A stretch of 33,486 nt of DNA from CAZWCX01 sp964632945 (GTDB lineage: Bacteria; Planctomycetota; MHYJ01; WSZJ01; CAZWCX01): NCBI GenBank assembly GCA_964632945.1, contig CAZWCX010000082.1, forward strand, positions 1 to 33,486, given 5' to 3'. Position 1 is the stretch's first letter. Every line of letters starts with the position of its first letter. This document shows positions 23,636 to 32,018 of this stretch, one piece after another. Below the pieces are notes generated by a model. It made no database searches. It saw only the letters and a list, made by a program, of their open reading frames with translations, and was not told the DNA's origin. A program made the position numbers and the translations under genes.

Positions 23636-24883
23636 ATGCCCATTCACCCGGACGAAGAGGACGGGACCCTCGCCCACGACGGACCCGAAGAGGGGTGGGA
23701 GATCGTCACGGTGGCCGACACGCTGCTGGAGGCGGAAGTCGCCGCCGATGCGATGGAGGAGGCCGAGATCCCGGTGTCGATCGAGTCGGTGGGTCAGCGG
23801 TCGCACGAAGTGCTCGTCCCCGAGGAACACCTCGCCCGCGCGCGTGAGGTCCTGCGCACCCTGCGGGAAGGGGACGGTGAGCCCTCCCGGGTGTACCGCA
23901 ACCGGATCGAGGCGACCAAACTCGTGGCCGCGGGCCGGTTGGCGCTCGACACGGACGAACTCGAGGCCGCCCTCGAACGATTTCAGGCCGCGGCGAAGCT
24001 CGACCCGCGCAGCGCCCCGGCCCGCGTCGGGATCTCGGTCATCCGCCGCAAGCAGGGGGACCGGCCGGGCGCGTACGATGAGCTCAAGGCGGCAACCGCA
24101 CTCGACGGGCACGACCGCAATGCCTGGATGGCACTGGCCTCGCTTTGCATGGACCTGGAACGGTACGACGAGGCCTGCCACGCCTACGACAAGGTCCTGG
24201 AGATCTACCCGGAGGATGTGCGCGCGCATCGCGGCAAGGGGGTGGCCTTTGCCGTGGCGTGGCGACTCGCCGAGGGGATCCGCTGCTTCGAGACCGCACT
24301 CGACATCGATCCGGACGACATCGAGTCCCTGGTGCAGGACGGCATGTGCCGCTATCGCCTCGGCGACTTCGCCCGGGCGGTGGAGCGCGCGGAAGACGCT
24401 CTTGAACTGGACCCCGAGCACCGCGGGGCGCTCGTGCTCCTGGGCCGCGCCCAGTGGCGAAATTCGGACTGGAAGGAATCGGATCGCGCCCTCTCGGCGG
24501 CGCTCGAGGTCGCCCCGGAGAGCCTGGAGATCCAGTGTTACCTGGCGCAGACGCGGATCGCGCGCGGCGACTTCGCGGGGGCCCAGAAACTGCTCGATCG
24601 GGTGACTGCGAAGAACCCCGAACTCGGTCTGCTCAAGATGACGCAGGCGCGTTGGCACGCCGCGACGGGGAACCCCAAGCGCGACCCGGCCAGCGTCGAA
24701 CGCTGCCTCGGGGAGGCGGTGACGCGCGTACCGAAGAACCCGGACTTTCAGTTCGCGCTGGCCGAACATCTCCACGCCGTCGGACGAGGCGAAGAGGCGC
24801 GACGCGCCGCCGAGGAGGCCGCGCGGATCGCTCCGGAAGTTCCGGCCTACCGCGACCTGCTGGCCCGACTCCAGGCAAAATAG
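23636..24883 (+). CDS. DUF2007-like domain plus TPR protein
   Basis: A 415-residue cytosolic protein. Residues about 20-75 (WEIVTVADTLLEAEVAADAM through VLVPEEHLARAREVL) match the DUF2007 pattern, a small ferredoxin-like 'putative signal transducing' domain. From about 90 to the end there are about nine tetratricopeptide repeats of normal 34-residue type (for example YDEACHAYDKVLEIYPEDV and AEGIRCFETALDIDPDDI). TPRs act as protein-binding scaffolds, and no enzymatic motif is present. AGGGAG lies only 3 bases before ATG 23630 but 9 before ATG 23636, so the second is preferred. It sits between an enoyl-CoA hydratase and a thiolase but nothing in it suggests a metabolic role. Confidence 0.85.
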   Translation: MPIHPDEEDGTLAHDGPEEGWEIVTVADTLLEAEVAADAMEEAEIPVSIESVGQRSHEVLVPEEHLARAREVLRTLREGDGEPSRVYRNRIEATKLVAAGRLALDTDELEAALERFQAAAKLDPRSAPARVGISVIRRKQGDRPGAYDELKAATALDGHDRNAWMALASLCMDLERYDEACHAYDKVLEIYPEDVRAHRGKGVAFAVAWRLAEGIRCFETALDIDPDDIESLVQDGMCRYRLGDFARAVERAEDALELDPEHRGALVLLGRAQWRNSDWKESDRALSAALEVAPESLEIQCYLAQTRIARGDFAGAQKLLDRVTAKNPELGLLKMTQARWHAATGNPKRDPASVERCLGEAVTRVPKNPDFQFALAEHLHAVGRGEEARRAAEEAARIAPEVPAYRDLLARLQAK

Positions 24884-24897
24884 GCGCCCGGCACGCT

Positions 24898-24927
24898 TGG
24901 CCCGCCCCGCGTCCGGCTGATACACTG
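24898..24927 (+). promoter_or_regulatory. predicted promoter of thiolase 2 operon
   Basis: TTGGCC (24898-24903), an 18-bp spacer and TACACT (24922-24927) lie 44 bases before the ATG at 24972. Confidence 0.55.
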
Positions 24928-24971
24928 GCGGCAACGGAACCGCCGTGACCCCGTTCTCAGGAGTTTCCCCC

Positions 24972-26171
24972 ATGGCCCACGACCTCGTCCTCGTCGCCGG
25001 CGCGCGCACCGCGATGGCGGAGTATTCGGGCACGCCCGGATTCGGAAAGTTCAAGAACCTCACCGCCAACGAACTGGGCGCGGCCGCGGCGCGCGCGGCG
25101 CTCGAACGCGCCGGCGTCAAGCCGGAGGCGATCGAGCACGTCGTCATGGGCAACGCCCTGCAGACCGGTCCCGACGCGATCTACGGCGCCCGCCACGTCG
25201 CCCTCAAGGCCGGCGTCCCTCAGGAGGTCCCCGCCCTCACCGTCAACCGCCTGTGCGGGTCCGGAATCCAGTCGATCGTCTCGGCCGCCCATCTCATCCT
25301 CGCCGGCGAGGCCTCCCTCGTCCTCGCCGGAGGGATGGAGAACATGAGCCAGGCGCCGCACGTCCTGCGGGGCGCCCGCGAGGGATTCCGCCTCGGCACC
25401 CAGCCCGTGCTCGAGGATCTGCTCATGACCTCGCTCCTGGACGGCACCTGCGGACTCTACATGGCACAGACCGCGGAGAATTGCGCCCGCAAATACGGCA
25501 TCAGCCGCGAGGAGCAGGACAAGTTTGCGCTGCGCAGCCATCAGGAGGGCGTGCGGGCCGTCAAGGCCGGCGTCTTCAAGGCCGAGATCGTCCCGGTCGA
25601 GGTGCCCCAGGGCCGGGAGAAGGTGGTCGTCGACTCCGACGATCACATCAAGCCCGAAACCTCGCTCGAGGCGCTGGCGAAACTCCGCCCCGCCTTCGGC
25701 AAGGACGGCACCGTGACCGCGGGGAATGCGAGCGGGATTGTGGATGGCGCGGCCGCCCTGGTGGTCGCGTCCGCCGACCGCGCCCGCAAGGACGGGCTCG
25801 CCGTCCTGGGTCGGATCGCCGCCTGGTCCGTCGTCGGCGTCGACCCCGCCATGATGGGCATCGGACCGGCTCCCGCCATCCGGAAGGTCCTCGACCAGGC
25901 CGGCATGCGCCTGGAGCAGATCGACCTCTTCGAGATCAACGAGGCCTTCTCCGCCCAATACCTGGCCGTCGAAAAGGACCTCGGGCTCGACCGCGCCAGG
26001 GCCAACGTCAACGGCGGCGCGATCTCGATCGGACATCCGCTGGGGGCGACGGGCACGCGTCTCGTCCTCACGTTGGCCCACGAACTGCGCCGCCGCAAGA
26101 AGCGCTGGGGCATCGCCTCGGCCTGCATCGGCGGCGGGCAGGGGATCGCCATGCTCATCGAGGCGGTGTGA
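24972..26171 (+). CDS. acetyl-CoA acetyltransferase family thiolase (2)
   Basis: A 399-residue thiolase with all catalytic residues: C95 (VNRLCGSGIQSI), H355 (GGAISIGHPLGATGTR) and C385 (ACIGGGQGIAML). GGMENMSQAP and INEAFSAQYL are conserved too. It differs clearly from thiolase 1 in the same window (for example GQGIA versus GMGMA), so it is a separate paralogue, perhaps with a different chain length or direction of reaction. The start at 24972 (MAHDLVLVAGARTAM) is the family norm; a frame from 24945 would add nine residues that run into the leader. Its TGA overlaps the rhomboid gene's ATG by one base, which implies translational coupling. Confidence 0.94.
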   Translation: MAHDLVLVAGARTAMAEYSGTPGFGKFKNLTANELGAAAARAALERAGVKPEAIEHVVMGNALQTGPDAIYGARHVALKAGVPQEVPALTVNRLCGSGIQSIVSAAHLILAGEASLVLAGGMENMSQAPHVLRGAREGFRLGTQPVLEDLLMTSLLDGTCGLYMAQTAENCARKYGISREEQDKFALRSHQEGVRAVKAGVFKAEIVPVEVPQGREKVVVDSDDHIKPETSLEALAKLRPAFGKDGTVTAGNASGIVDGAAALVVASADRARKDGLAVLGRIAAWSVVGVDPAMMGIGPAPAIRKVLDQAGMRLEQIDLFEINEAFSAQYLAVEKDLGLDRARANVNGGAISIGHPLGATGTRLVLTLAHELRRRKKRWGIASACIGGGQGIAMLIEAV

Positions 26172-27160
26172 TGGCGCGGGACGACCGTCCATACGCCGTC
26201 TATACCCTGCTCGTCCTCAACGCCGCCGTGTTCCTCCTCCAGGAACGGGCGGGCGGCTCCACGAACATGGAGGCCCTGGACCGGATGGGCGCGGTCTACC
26301 GCTCCGCGATCTGGCGCGGAGAGTACTGGCGCTTCCTCACCCCCGCGTTCCTCCACATCGGTCCCTGGCACCTCCTCGTCAACTCCCTCAGCCTCTATTT
26401 CATCGGGCCGAGCCTGGAACGATGGGCGGGGACGTACCGATTTCTGGGCATCTATTTCCTCGCCGTGCTCGGCGGCTCGGTCTCCTGTCTTCTCGGGCAC
26501 GACGTCGGGAGCGCGGGGGCCTCGGGGGGGCTCTTCGGACTGCTCGGGGGAGTGCTGGCGATTCTGTACTACGAGTACTACCGGGATTGGGGCGCCGTGC
26601 TGCGCAGCCCGGTCGGCGGCCAGGTGGCGTTTTGGACCGGTCTCAACTTTCTGTACGGACTGACCGCGCCGGTGTGCAACTGGGCGCACTTCGGGGGGTG
26701 GGTGACCGGCGGCATGGCCTGCGCGTTTTACGCCTCCGACTTCCTGCGCCGGTCGAGCCGGGACCGCGGTCTGCGCTGGGGGGCATACGGCTTCGCCGTG
26801 CTGCTGGCGGCCGGACTGGCATACTCGATCTTCCCGTTCCGAAATCCGGATTTCCAGTTCGATCGCGGGAACGTCGCCTACGCCCGGGGGGACTTCGAGG
26901 CGGCGGCGCGTCTGTACGAGCGTTCTCTGGCGCTCGGAGTGCGTCATCCCGGCGTGACCTACAACCTGGCCCTCGCCAGCGAACGGCTTGGTCGGTCGGG
27001 GGAGGCGCGCGCCTACCTGGAGACGTTCGTCACGATGGCGCCGTCGAAGCGGGACGCCTGGCTTCTGTTGGCGGACTGGCGGCGGCGCGCGGGAGACGAG
27101 GCCGGCGCCCGCGCGGCGGCGGCCAAGGCGGCGGGGATGCGCGATTCCGGCGACGATTAG
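26171..27160 (+). CDS. rhomboid family intramembrane serine protease with C-terminal TPR
   Basis: A 329-residue polytopic membrane protein. The rhomboid core has YWRFLTPAFLHIGPWHLLVN (with N71 near the oxyanion site), the catalytic serine S118 in SAGASGGLFG and the partner histidine H173 in NWAHFGGWVTGG. Six to seven hydrophobic segments cover residues about 8-225. After the last helix (YGFAVLLAAGLAYSIF) a soluble tail of about 95 residues has two TPR-like repeats (FDRGNVAYARGDFEAAARLY, then TYNLALASERLGRSGEARAYL). It should cleave transmembrane substrates within the bilayer, and the tail may recruit substrates. It is coupled to thiolase 2 by a TGATG overlap. The TAG stop coincides with palindromic element B. 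Confidence 0.92.
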   Translation: MARDDRPYAVYTLLVLNAAVFLLQERAGGSTNMEALDRMGAVYRSAIWRGEYWRFLTPAFLHIGPWHLLVNSLSLYFIGPSLERWAGTYRFLGIYFLAVLGGSVSCLLGHDVGSAGASGGLFGLLGGVLAILYYEYYRDWGAVLRSPVGGQVAFWTGLNFLYGLTAPVCNWAHFGGWVTGGMACAFYASDFLRRSSRDRGLRWGAYGFAVLLAAGLAYSIFPFRNPDFQFDRGNVAYARGDFEAAARLYERSLALGVRHPGVTYNLALASERLGRSGEARAYLETFVTMAPSKRDAWLLLADWRRRAGDEAGARAAAAKAAGMRDSGDD

Positions 27161-27204
27161 TCCGGACGGTTCACGAGCCGCTTCGCGGTTCGCGAACCAT
27201 CCGG
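27158..27204. repeat. palindromic element B
   Basis: It begins with the TAG stop of the rhomboid gene. CCGGACGGTTC (27162-27172) is an imperfect complement of GAACCATCCGG (27194-27204). Inside is a perfect 12-bp palindrome, GGTTCGCGAACC (27187-27198). It shares AACCATCCGG(C/T)TCCGG with element A at 14271, and the opening TAG(C/T)CCGGA with A and C. Confidence 0.7.
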
Positions 27205-27497
27205 TTCCGGTCGGCCATGAAGGCCGTCCGGAGCAGGACGGCCTCGCCCGGCGTGCGAGCCGGTGTTTCGCACGCCGGATGCACGTACCGGCGAAGGAAC
27301 CGCCGGGCCGGCCCGATGGAGCGGTTGAGCCCACCCCGCTCGGACGGCCGCAACGACGAGCCCACGCGCCGTCCGCGGCGGGCGGGAGGGGGTTCCGTAC
27401 CGAGCCGGGGTCGCCCCGGCAGCGGATCCCTTGGCGCGGGCCGATCTCCCGGCGTAGAATGGATTCTTCGGGTGGAATAGTCGGGAGTTCCCGCGCC
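27161..27497. other. 337-bp hairpin-rich intergenic region
   Basis: No gene is visible here. After palindromic element B come two perfect hairpins. GGCCGTCC (27222-27229) pairs with GGACGGCC (27236-27243) around 6 bases. CCGGCGTGCGA (27248-27258) pairs with TCGCACGCCGG (27268-27278) around 9 bases. They probably end the thiolase-rhomboid transcript. The second half (27279-27430) is GC-rich with no signal I can name, and the last part holds the promoter of the next operon. Confidence 0.55.
27431..27460 (+). promoter_or_regulatory. predicted promoter of FliK/FlhB-C-like operon
   Basis: TTGGCG (27431-27436), an 18-bp spacer and TAGAAT (27455-27460) lie 37 bases before the first ATG. The -10 is the same as that predicted for the tandem-FHA gene. 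Confidence 0.6.
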
Positions 27498-28094
27498 ATG
27501 GGCCAGATCCTCCTCCAGGTCGTGCTCATCGTGATGGGCTTCCTGGTTCTCTACGTGACGTTTCTGCGACCCCGGCGGGAACTGCGCGGGAAGCCGGACC
27601 TGGACCCGAGTCCGGGTGCGCGCCGGCGGGAGGCGCAGGAACTTCGCGACGAGATCGACGAGGTGTTCGTCCGCCTCCAGCAATACTCCCGCGAAACGCT
27701 GGCGAAGCTGGACACCAAGATCCGCCTGTTGCACCAACTGATTCAGGACGCCGACGCGCGAATCCAGCGGTTGGAGGAAGGGGAACGTCGCGGGCCTGCC
27801 CCGGATGGGCCACCGTCCCCCGCGGTCCCCGAGGGACGATCGACCGGGGGGGAGGCGGGGTTGCCGGTTGCCGTCGCGGACCGGGAATCGATGCCGCCGC
27901 CGTCGGCCGCCCCGGAGCGCTCGGCGCCGTCTCTGCCCTCCCATCCCATCCATCGCAAGGTCTGCGAACTGCACGATCGCGGCCTGACGCTGCCGGAGAT
28001 CGAAGCGGAGGTGGGGATCGGGAAAGGGGAGGTCGAGTTGATCCTGGGCATGCGGCGGTTGGGGGCGTCGCGCGGGGGAAGCGAGAATGGCTGA
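27498..28094 (+). CDS. membrane-anchored coiled-coil protein with C-terminal HTH-like (DUF6115-like) domain
   Basis: A 198-residue protein. Residues 4-23 are one hydrophobic helix (ILLQVVLIVMGFLVLYVTF), residues about 42-95 a charged coiled coil, about 97-150 a Pro/Ser-rich linker, and 151-186 a short helix-turn-helix-like module (RKVCELHDRGLTLPEIEAEV and GIGKGEVELILG). The pattern is like the DUF6115/SwrB-type proteins encoded near flagellar genes in other bacteria. The function is unknown; it may anchor or regulate the two proteins encoded downstream. The gene overlaps the FliK-like gene by 8 bases, so they are coupled. GGGAG lies about 10 bases before the ATG. Confidence 0.78.
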   Translation: MGQILLQVVLIVMGFLVLYVTFLRPRRELRGKPDLDPSPGARRREAQELRDEIDEVFVRLQQYSRETLAKLDTKIRLLHQLIQDADARIQRLEEGERRGPAPDGPPSPAVPEGRSTGGEAGLPVAVADRESMPPPSAAPERSAPSLPSHPIHRKVCELHDRGLTLPEIEAEVGIGKGEVELILGMRRLGASRGGSENG

Positions 28095-29619
28095 CCCCGG
28101 GTTCCCCGCTTCCCTGACGCCCTCCGCCGCGGGCCGGGAGGCGCTCCCGCCGATGCCGCCGACCACGACCTTCGACGCGATCGTCCAGCAGGCCGTCGGG
28201 CGGGACACTTTCGTGCTGAAGGCGATGGGTCGATTGATCGAGGTGGTGTCGGAATTGCCGCTCGTGGTGGGGGCGCGGATCTCCCTGCGCCGGGAGGGTG
28301 ACCTGCTGCGGCTCATGCCGGCGACTCCGCCGGACGACGGGAACTCCCCGGGGGCCGAGGCCCGGGGCCGGCCGGGAGAGGGGGGCGTCCGCGCGGGAGA
28401 CCGGAACCCGGACGCTCTGCTGTCGAGACTCGGCCTGCCTGCTACGGAAGGTCGGCGCGCGGTGGCTCGAGCGATGATGGACCACGGGGTGCCGCCGACG
28501 GTGGAACGATTCGCGGCGATCGAGCGGTTCGCCTCCCGCGGCGCCCCGGCGGCGGTGCCGGCCCGGTTGGAAGCGGCGGCTGCCCTGTCCGCCCGCGGCG
28601 TCACCGACCTGGACGTCGCGGCCGAACCGCTTGCCCGCGCGCTGGCCGTGCCCTGGCGCCTGGCGGAGGCCTTGACGCGGCTCGACTCCGCGCTGCGGGT
28701 GGAGGGGACGGCGCAGCCCGCCCGTGTGGAGCTCGGCGTGACTTCGCCTGCGGAAACGCTCGCCCGCGGGGGCGTGTCTCCCGAGGCGCTCGCGCGCCTG
28801 GAGGGGAAGCTGCGGGCCGCGGTTCAACGGACGCTGGCGGCCGATCCGCTGCTCCGGGCGCTCGACGCGGTGTTGACGCGCCTGGCCGGGGAACGGCCGG
28901 CCGGGGCGGCGGAAACCGGGGCGGGCGGCGGCCGCCTGGTCCCGCCGGGCGGGCCCGCAATCCTGCCGGCGGAGGTGCGCGTCGCCATCGAGGCCCTGCT
29001 CGCGCGCCCCGAACCCGGCGCGACGAACGCGCTGGCCGACCGCCTCGCCCTCTTGAATCCGTCCGCGCGCACCGCCGCCGTCGCCTTCCTGGTCGAACGC
29101 GAACAGGACGCGGTCGATCGCCTGCCCGCCCTTCCCGCGCTGCGCCAGGGACTCGCGGCCCTCCAGGACGCGAGCGACCGTTCGGTCGCCTACCGCGCCG
29201 TCAACCTCCTTTCCGCCGCGCGCGCCGACGGCACCTACGTGTTCGAGATTCCCCTGGTGCTCCACGGGCAGGCGTTCGCCGTCGCCCTCAAGGTCCGTCG
29301 CGACGAACGGGGCGCTCGAACCGGTTCGACCGGTGCTCCCGCCTCGGTCTTCGTGCGGGTCGACCTGACCCGGATCGGGCTCGTCACCTGCGCGGTCTGC
29401 GTGCAGGGAAAGCGGGCGGAGGTGGCGTTCCGCGTCCGGGACGAAGAGGTGCGCAAGCGGTTCGCCGAGGGTCGCGCCCTGCTGCACGACGCGCTCGCCG
29501 CCCTGGGATTGACGCCGCAACTGGCGGTTTCCGTACGCGAAGACGGCAGCGACGAGTGGGCCGACTGGCTGATCGGACCCGAGGGACCCGTCGCGTCCGG
29601 CATCGACCTTCAGGCGTAA
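28087..29619 (+). CDS. FliK-like (flagellar hook-length control C-domain) protein
   Basis: A 510-residue Ala/Arg/Gly-rich protein. The N-terminal 380 residues are low-complexity and helical. A C-terminal globular domain (about 385-495) includes FEIPLVLHGQAFAVALKVRR, FVRVDLTRIGLVTCAVCVQG and VAFRVRDEEVRKRFAEGRAL. This matches the C-terminal domain of FliK (substrate-specificity switch protein of flagellar export), and the layout is that of B. subtilis YlqG, which is also next to an FlhB C-terminal homologue. Export or flagellar function cannot be inferred alone, because no other flagellar gene lies in the window. The next gene follows after 9 bases with an AGAGGGAG ribosome site. Confidence 0.78.
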   Translation: MADPGFPASLTPSAAGREALPPMPPTTTFDAIVQQAVGRDTFVLKAMGRLIEVVSELPLVVGARISLRREGDLLRLMPATPPDDGNSPGAEARGRPGEGGVRAGDRNPDALLSRLGLPATEGRRAVARAMMDHGVPPTVERFAAIERFASRGAPAAVPARLEAAAALSARGVTDLDVAAEPLARALAVPWRLAEALTRLDSALRVEGTAQPARVELGVTSPAETLARGGVSPEALARLEGKLRAAVQRTLAADPLLRALDAVLTRLAGERPAGAAETGAGGGRLVPPGGPAILPAEVRVAIEALLARPEPGATNALADRLALLNPSARTAAVAFLVEREQDAVDRLPALPALRQGLAALQDASDRSVAYRAVNLLSAARADGTYVFEIPLVLHGQAFAVALKVRRDERGARTGSTGAPASVFVRVDLTRIGLVTCAVCVQGKRAEVAFRVRDEEVRKRFAEGRALLHDALAALGLTPQLAVSVREDGSDEWADWLIGPEGPVASGIDLQA

Positions 29620-29628
29620 GAGGGAGCC

Positions 29629-29913
29629 ATGGCCGAAGAGCGCCTCGCCAGTCCCCGTCAGGTGGCCGTCGCCCTGCGGTACGAATCGGGCGAGGATGCG
29701 GCTCCCCGCGTGGTGGCGAAAGGACACGACGCCGTGGCCGGGGAGATCCTGCGCATCGCCCGCGAGCACGGCGTGGCCGTCCACCAGGACCGCGACCTCG
29801 CGCACGTGCTGGTGCAACTCGATCTCAACAGCCTGATCCCCGAGCACCTGTATCAGGCCGTCGCCGAAGTGCTCGCCTTCATCTACCGGATGAACGCCGG
29901 AACGTCGGACTGA
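29629..29913 (+). CDS. orphan FlhB C-terminal domain protein (FlhX/YlqH-like)
   Basis: A 94-residue cytosolic protein that is almost only the C-terminal domain of FlhB/EscU, the switch component of flagellar and type III export. SPRQVAVALRYE, AAPRVVAKGHDAVAGEI, IAREHGVAVHQDRDLAH and LIPEHLYQAVAEVLAFIYR are all typical of the family. It lacks the four FlhB membrane helices and the autocleaving NPTH motif, as do the stand-alone FlhX/YlqH proteins. In those cases the protein can stand in for the cleaved FlhB tail. Here it accompanies a FliK-like protein in what seems to be an isolated mini-operon. Confidence 0.9.
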   Translation: MAEERLASPRQVAVALRYESGEDAAPRVVAKGHDAVAGEILRIAREHGVAVHQDRDLAHVLVQLDLNSLIPEHLYQAVAEVLAFIYRMNAGTSD

Positions 29914-29936
29914 TTCCGGCCGGCGCCCGACCGCAA

Positions 29937-31943
29937 TCAATCGAGGTCCAAGCCGAACTCCAGCGCCGTCGCGGTCTTGTCCGGCTCGTCGACCAGGGAG
30001 AGGTGCAGCTCCGCGTAGCCGTCCACGGACTTGACCAGGCAGGCGGCGGGAGCGGGGAAGGAGAAGATGAGTCGGTCCTTGGCCGGGCCGCAGGCCAGTC
30101 GGACGATTCCGCCGCAGCGCGGGAAGGCGCCCGGTTCCGTCAGTTCGCCCGCTTCGGTCGCCAGGAGGAAACCCTCGGCGAGCCGCTCCGGCGGGCCGGT
30201 CATCACCAGTTCGACCTGATCGACGTGCGTCTCCGCGTCGAGTTCGAGCCGCCAGTTCAGCGACAGTTTTCCCTGCAGGATCAGGGTCGTGACGGAGAGC
30301 GTCGAGACTTTTCCGGTGTCGGGGTCGACCAGCCGAACCTGCGTTTGGAAGTCGCCGCCGGAGTGGGCGGGAAACATCGGAGCGACCGCGGCGAGCATCT
30401 GGTCCAGAGACTTTCCCCCCGCGGTCCAGATGCGGATGCGGGCGTCCCACCACCGGAGTTCGGCGTTTCGAAAGAGGGAGAATCCGCCGCGGCGATCGAA
30501 GTCGAGTCGCAGCGGATCGTGCGGGAGGGCCAGGACGTCCTTCTCCGCGTCGAAGGGGCGGCGTTGCAGGTGAAGCCCGTCGAACCAGGCCTGCCCGAAC
30601 GCCCCGCGCCCGACGCACGACAACCGGGCCGAGGCCGCGCGCGCCGGGGGAATGAAGACCGCTTCCTCCCGTTGCCAGGAAACGTCCCCCGTGACGGTGC
30701 CGGACCATGCTTCGCCCATCGCCTTTCCCGCCGCGTCGAGCCAGGTGATGCGGTACCCCACGATGCCGCGCGCATTGCGGACCCGCAGGTGGCCGGTCAG
30801 ATGCAGGGCATCGCCGGCCGCGACCGGAATCTCCTTCTCGTGGACGGCGGCCATCTCGGAGAGCCGCGCGACGGTATCGAGGGAGTCCAGGCGCAGCGAA
30901 CACTTGCCGTGGGCGAACTCCTCCGGATCCGCGGCGAATTGTTCGCCGAGCGTTCCTTGGATCCGCCAGCCCGCGAATAGGTCGCGGCGCTGCGGATCGG
31001 GCCGCTCGAAGGAGGGGTCCGGTCCCAGCAGGTTGGTGGGATCGACGGCCGCCGCTTCGGGGGGGGCGAGAAACACCCGGAGAACGGCGGGGAGGAAGAA
31101 GTAGATCGCCCCGATCACGCCGAGCGACACGACGCCGGCCATGATCATCGAGAGGCGCTCCCGATTCAGCCCCCGCTCCGATCCCCCGGGCGGGGGCGAC
31201 TTAGGGTGGCCTCCGCCGTCACCTCCGTCGACGGCGGGGAGCGAGGGCGGCGTCCTGCGCTGCTCCTCGGCGGCGGGGGACTGCGGATCCTGGAATTGCA
31301 GGTGATTGCCGCCCACCTCGATCACCTGGCCCGACTTCAGCACGCCCTTGGAGATCTTCTGGCCGTTGACGAACGTCCCGTTCGTGCTGCCGACGTCCCG
31401 CACGACGTACCGGCCCTGTTCGTCGACCGCGACTTCCGCGTGGCGTCCGGACACGCGGTCGTCCCGAAACACCACCGAATTGCCCTTGTTGCGCCCGATC
31501 GTGAAGGGAAGCTTCTCGAGCGTGTACCGGTCGCCCTTGCGTTCACCCTCGAGCACCGTGAGGGTGCAGAATTGATTCTTCGCCGGCGGCGCCTTCGCCT
31601 TCGCGATCGCCTCCAGATGGGCAGGGGTGTCGCGCTGGATGTACTCGAGCCGGCTTTCCCCCGTGGTGTAGATCATCAGGGTGTCGCCGATCTCGATCTT
31701 GTCGCCGTGGCGCAGCCGATGCTGATGGACGGGGCAGCCGTTCACGAGCGTGCCGTTGCGGCTATTGAGATCGACGAGCATGTAGCTGCCGTCCTGGGTC
31801 CGGCGCAACTCGCAGTGCTCGCGGGAGGAGTGCTCGTCGCGGATGGGGATCTGGTTCTTCTTGGAGCGTCCGGCGGTCAACACGTCCTGGTCGAGTTCGA
31901 TCATCCGCTCTTCGAACTCGTCCCGGACAATCAGTCTGGGCAT
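29937..31943 (-). CDS. tandem-FHA transmembrane protein with extracytoplasmic beta domain
   Basis: A 668-residue protein. FHA domain 1 (about 22-92) has AGRS, HSSREHC and NSRNGTLVNG. FHA domain 2 (about 146-216) has IGRN, RVSGRHAEV and GSTNGTFVNG. Both keep the residues that bind phospho-threonine. A proline/glycine-rich linker (219-258) leads to one membrane helix at about 264-291. The external part (about 305-668) contains a galactose-binding-like beta domain (SLRLDSLDTVARL, GDALHLTGHLRVRN, WFDGLHLQRR), followed by another beta-rich region with no known motif. The topology, FHA inside and a carbohydrate-binding-like domain outside, suggests a receptor that carries phospho-dependent interactions across the membrane. 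Kinase partners could be the Ser/Thr kinase in this window. The start is supported by a promoter at 31989 and ATG 31943. Confidence 0.86.
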   Translation of the reverse strand: MPRLIVRDEFEERMIELDQDVLTAGRSKKNQIPIRDEHSSREHCELRRTQDGSYMLVDLNSRNGTLVNGCPVHQHRLRHGDKIEIGDTLMIYTTGESRLEYIQRDTPAHLEAIAKAKAPPAKNQFCTLTVLEGERKGDRYTLEKLPFTIGRNKGNSVVFRDDRVSGRHAEVAVDEQGRYVVRDVGSTNGTFVNGQKISKGVLKSGQVIEVGGNHLQFQDPQSPAAEEQRRTPPSLPAVDGGDGGGHPKSPPPGGSERGLNRERLSMIMAGVVSLGVIGAIYFFLPAVLRVFLAPPEAAAVDPTNLLGPDPSFERPDPQRRDLFAGWRIQGTLGEQFAADPEEFAHGKCSLRLDSLDTVARLSEMAAVHEKEIPVAAGDALHLTGHLRVRNARGIVGYRITWLDAAGKAMGEAWSGTVTGDVSWQREEAVFIPPARAASARLSCVGRGAFGQAWFDGLHLQRRPFDAEKDVLALPHDPLRLDFDRRGGFSLFRNAELRWWDARIRIWTAGGKSLDQMLAAVAPMFPAHSGGDFQTQVRLVDPDTGKVSTLSVTTLILQGKLSLNWRLELDAETHVDQVELVMTGPPERLAEGFLLATEAGELTEPGAFPRCGGIVRLACGPAKDRLIFSFPAPAACLVKSVDGYAELHLSLVDEPDKTATALEFGLDLD

Positions 31944-31988
31944 GAGCGAAACCCTGCGGCAACGTCCTTGTGCGACCGGTGGCCGGGG

Positions 31989-32018
31989 ATTCTAGCAAGG
32001 GACGGGCCGGAAGGGCAA
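31989..32018 (-). promoter_or_regulatory. predicted promoter of tandem-FHA gene
   Basis: On the minus strand, TTGCCC (32013-32018) and TAGAAT (31989-31994) are 18 bp apart, 45 bases before the ATG. Confidence 0.6.

Noticed and set aside
27498..29913. type III secretion or flagellar locus
   Set aside because: Only the switch-type proteins are present, with no export apparatus, ATPase or structural genes. Only an orphan accessory cluster can be claimed.
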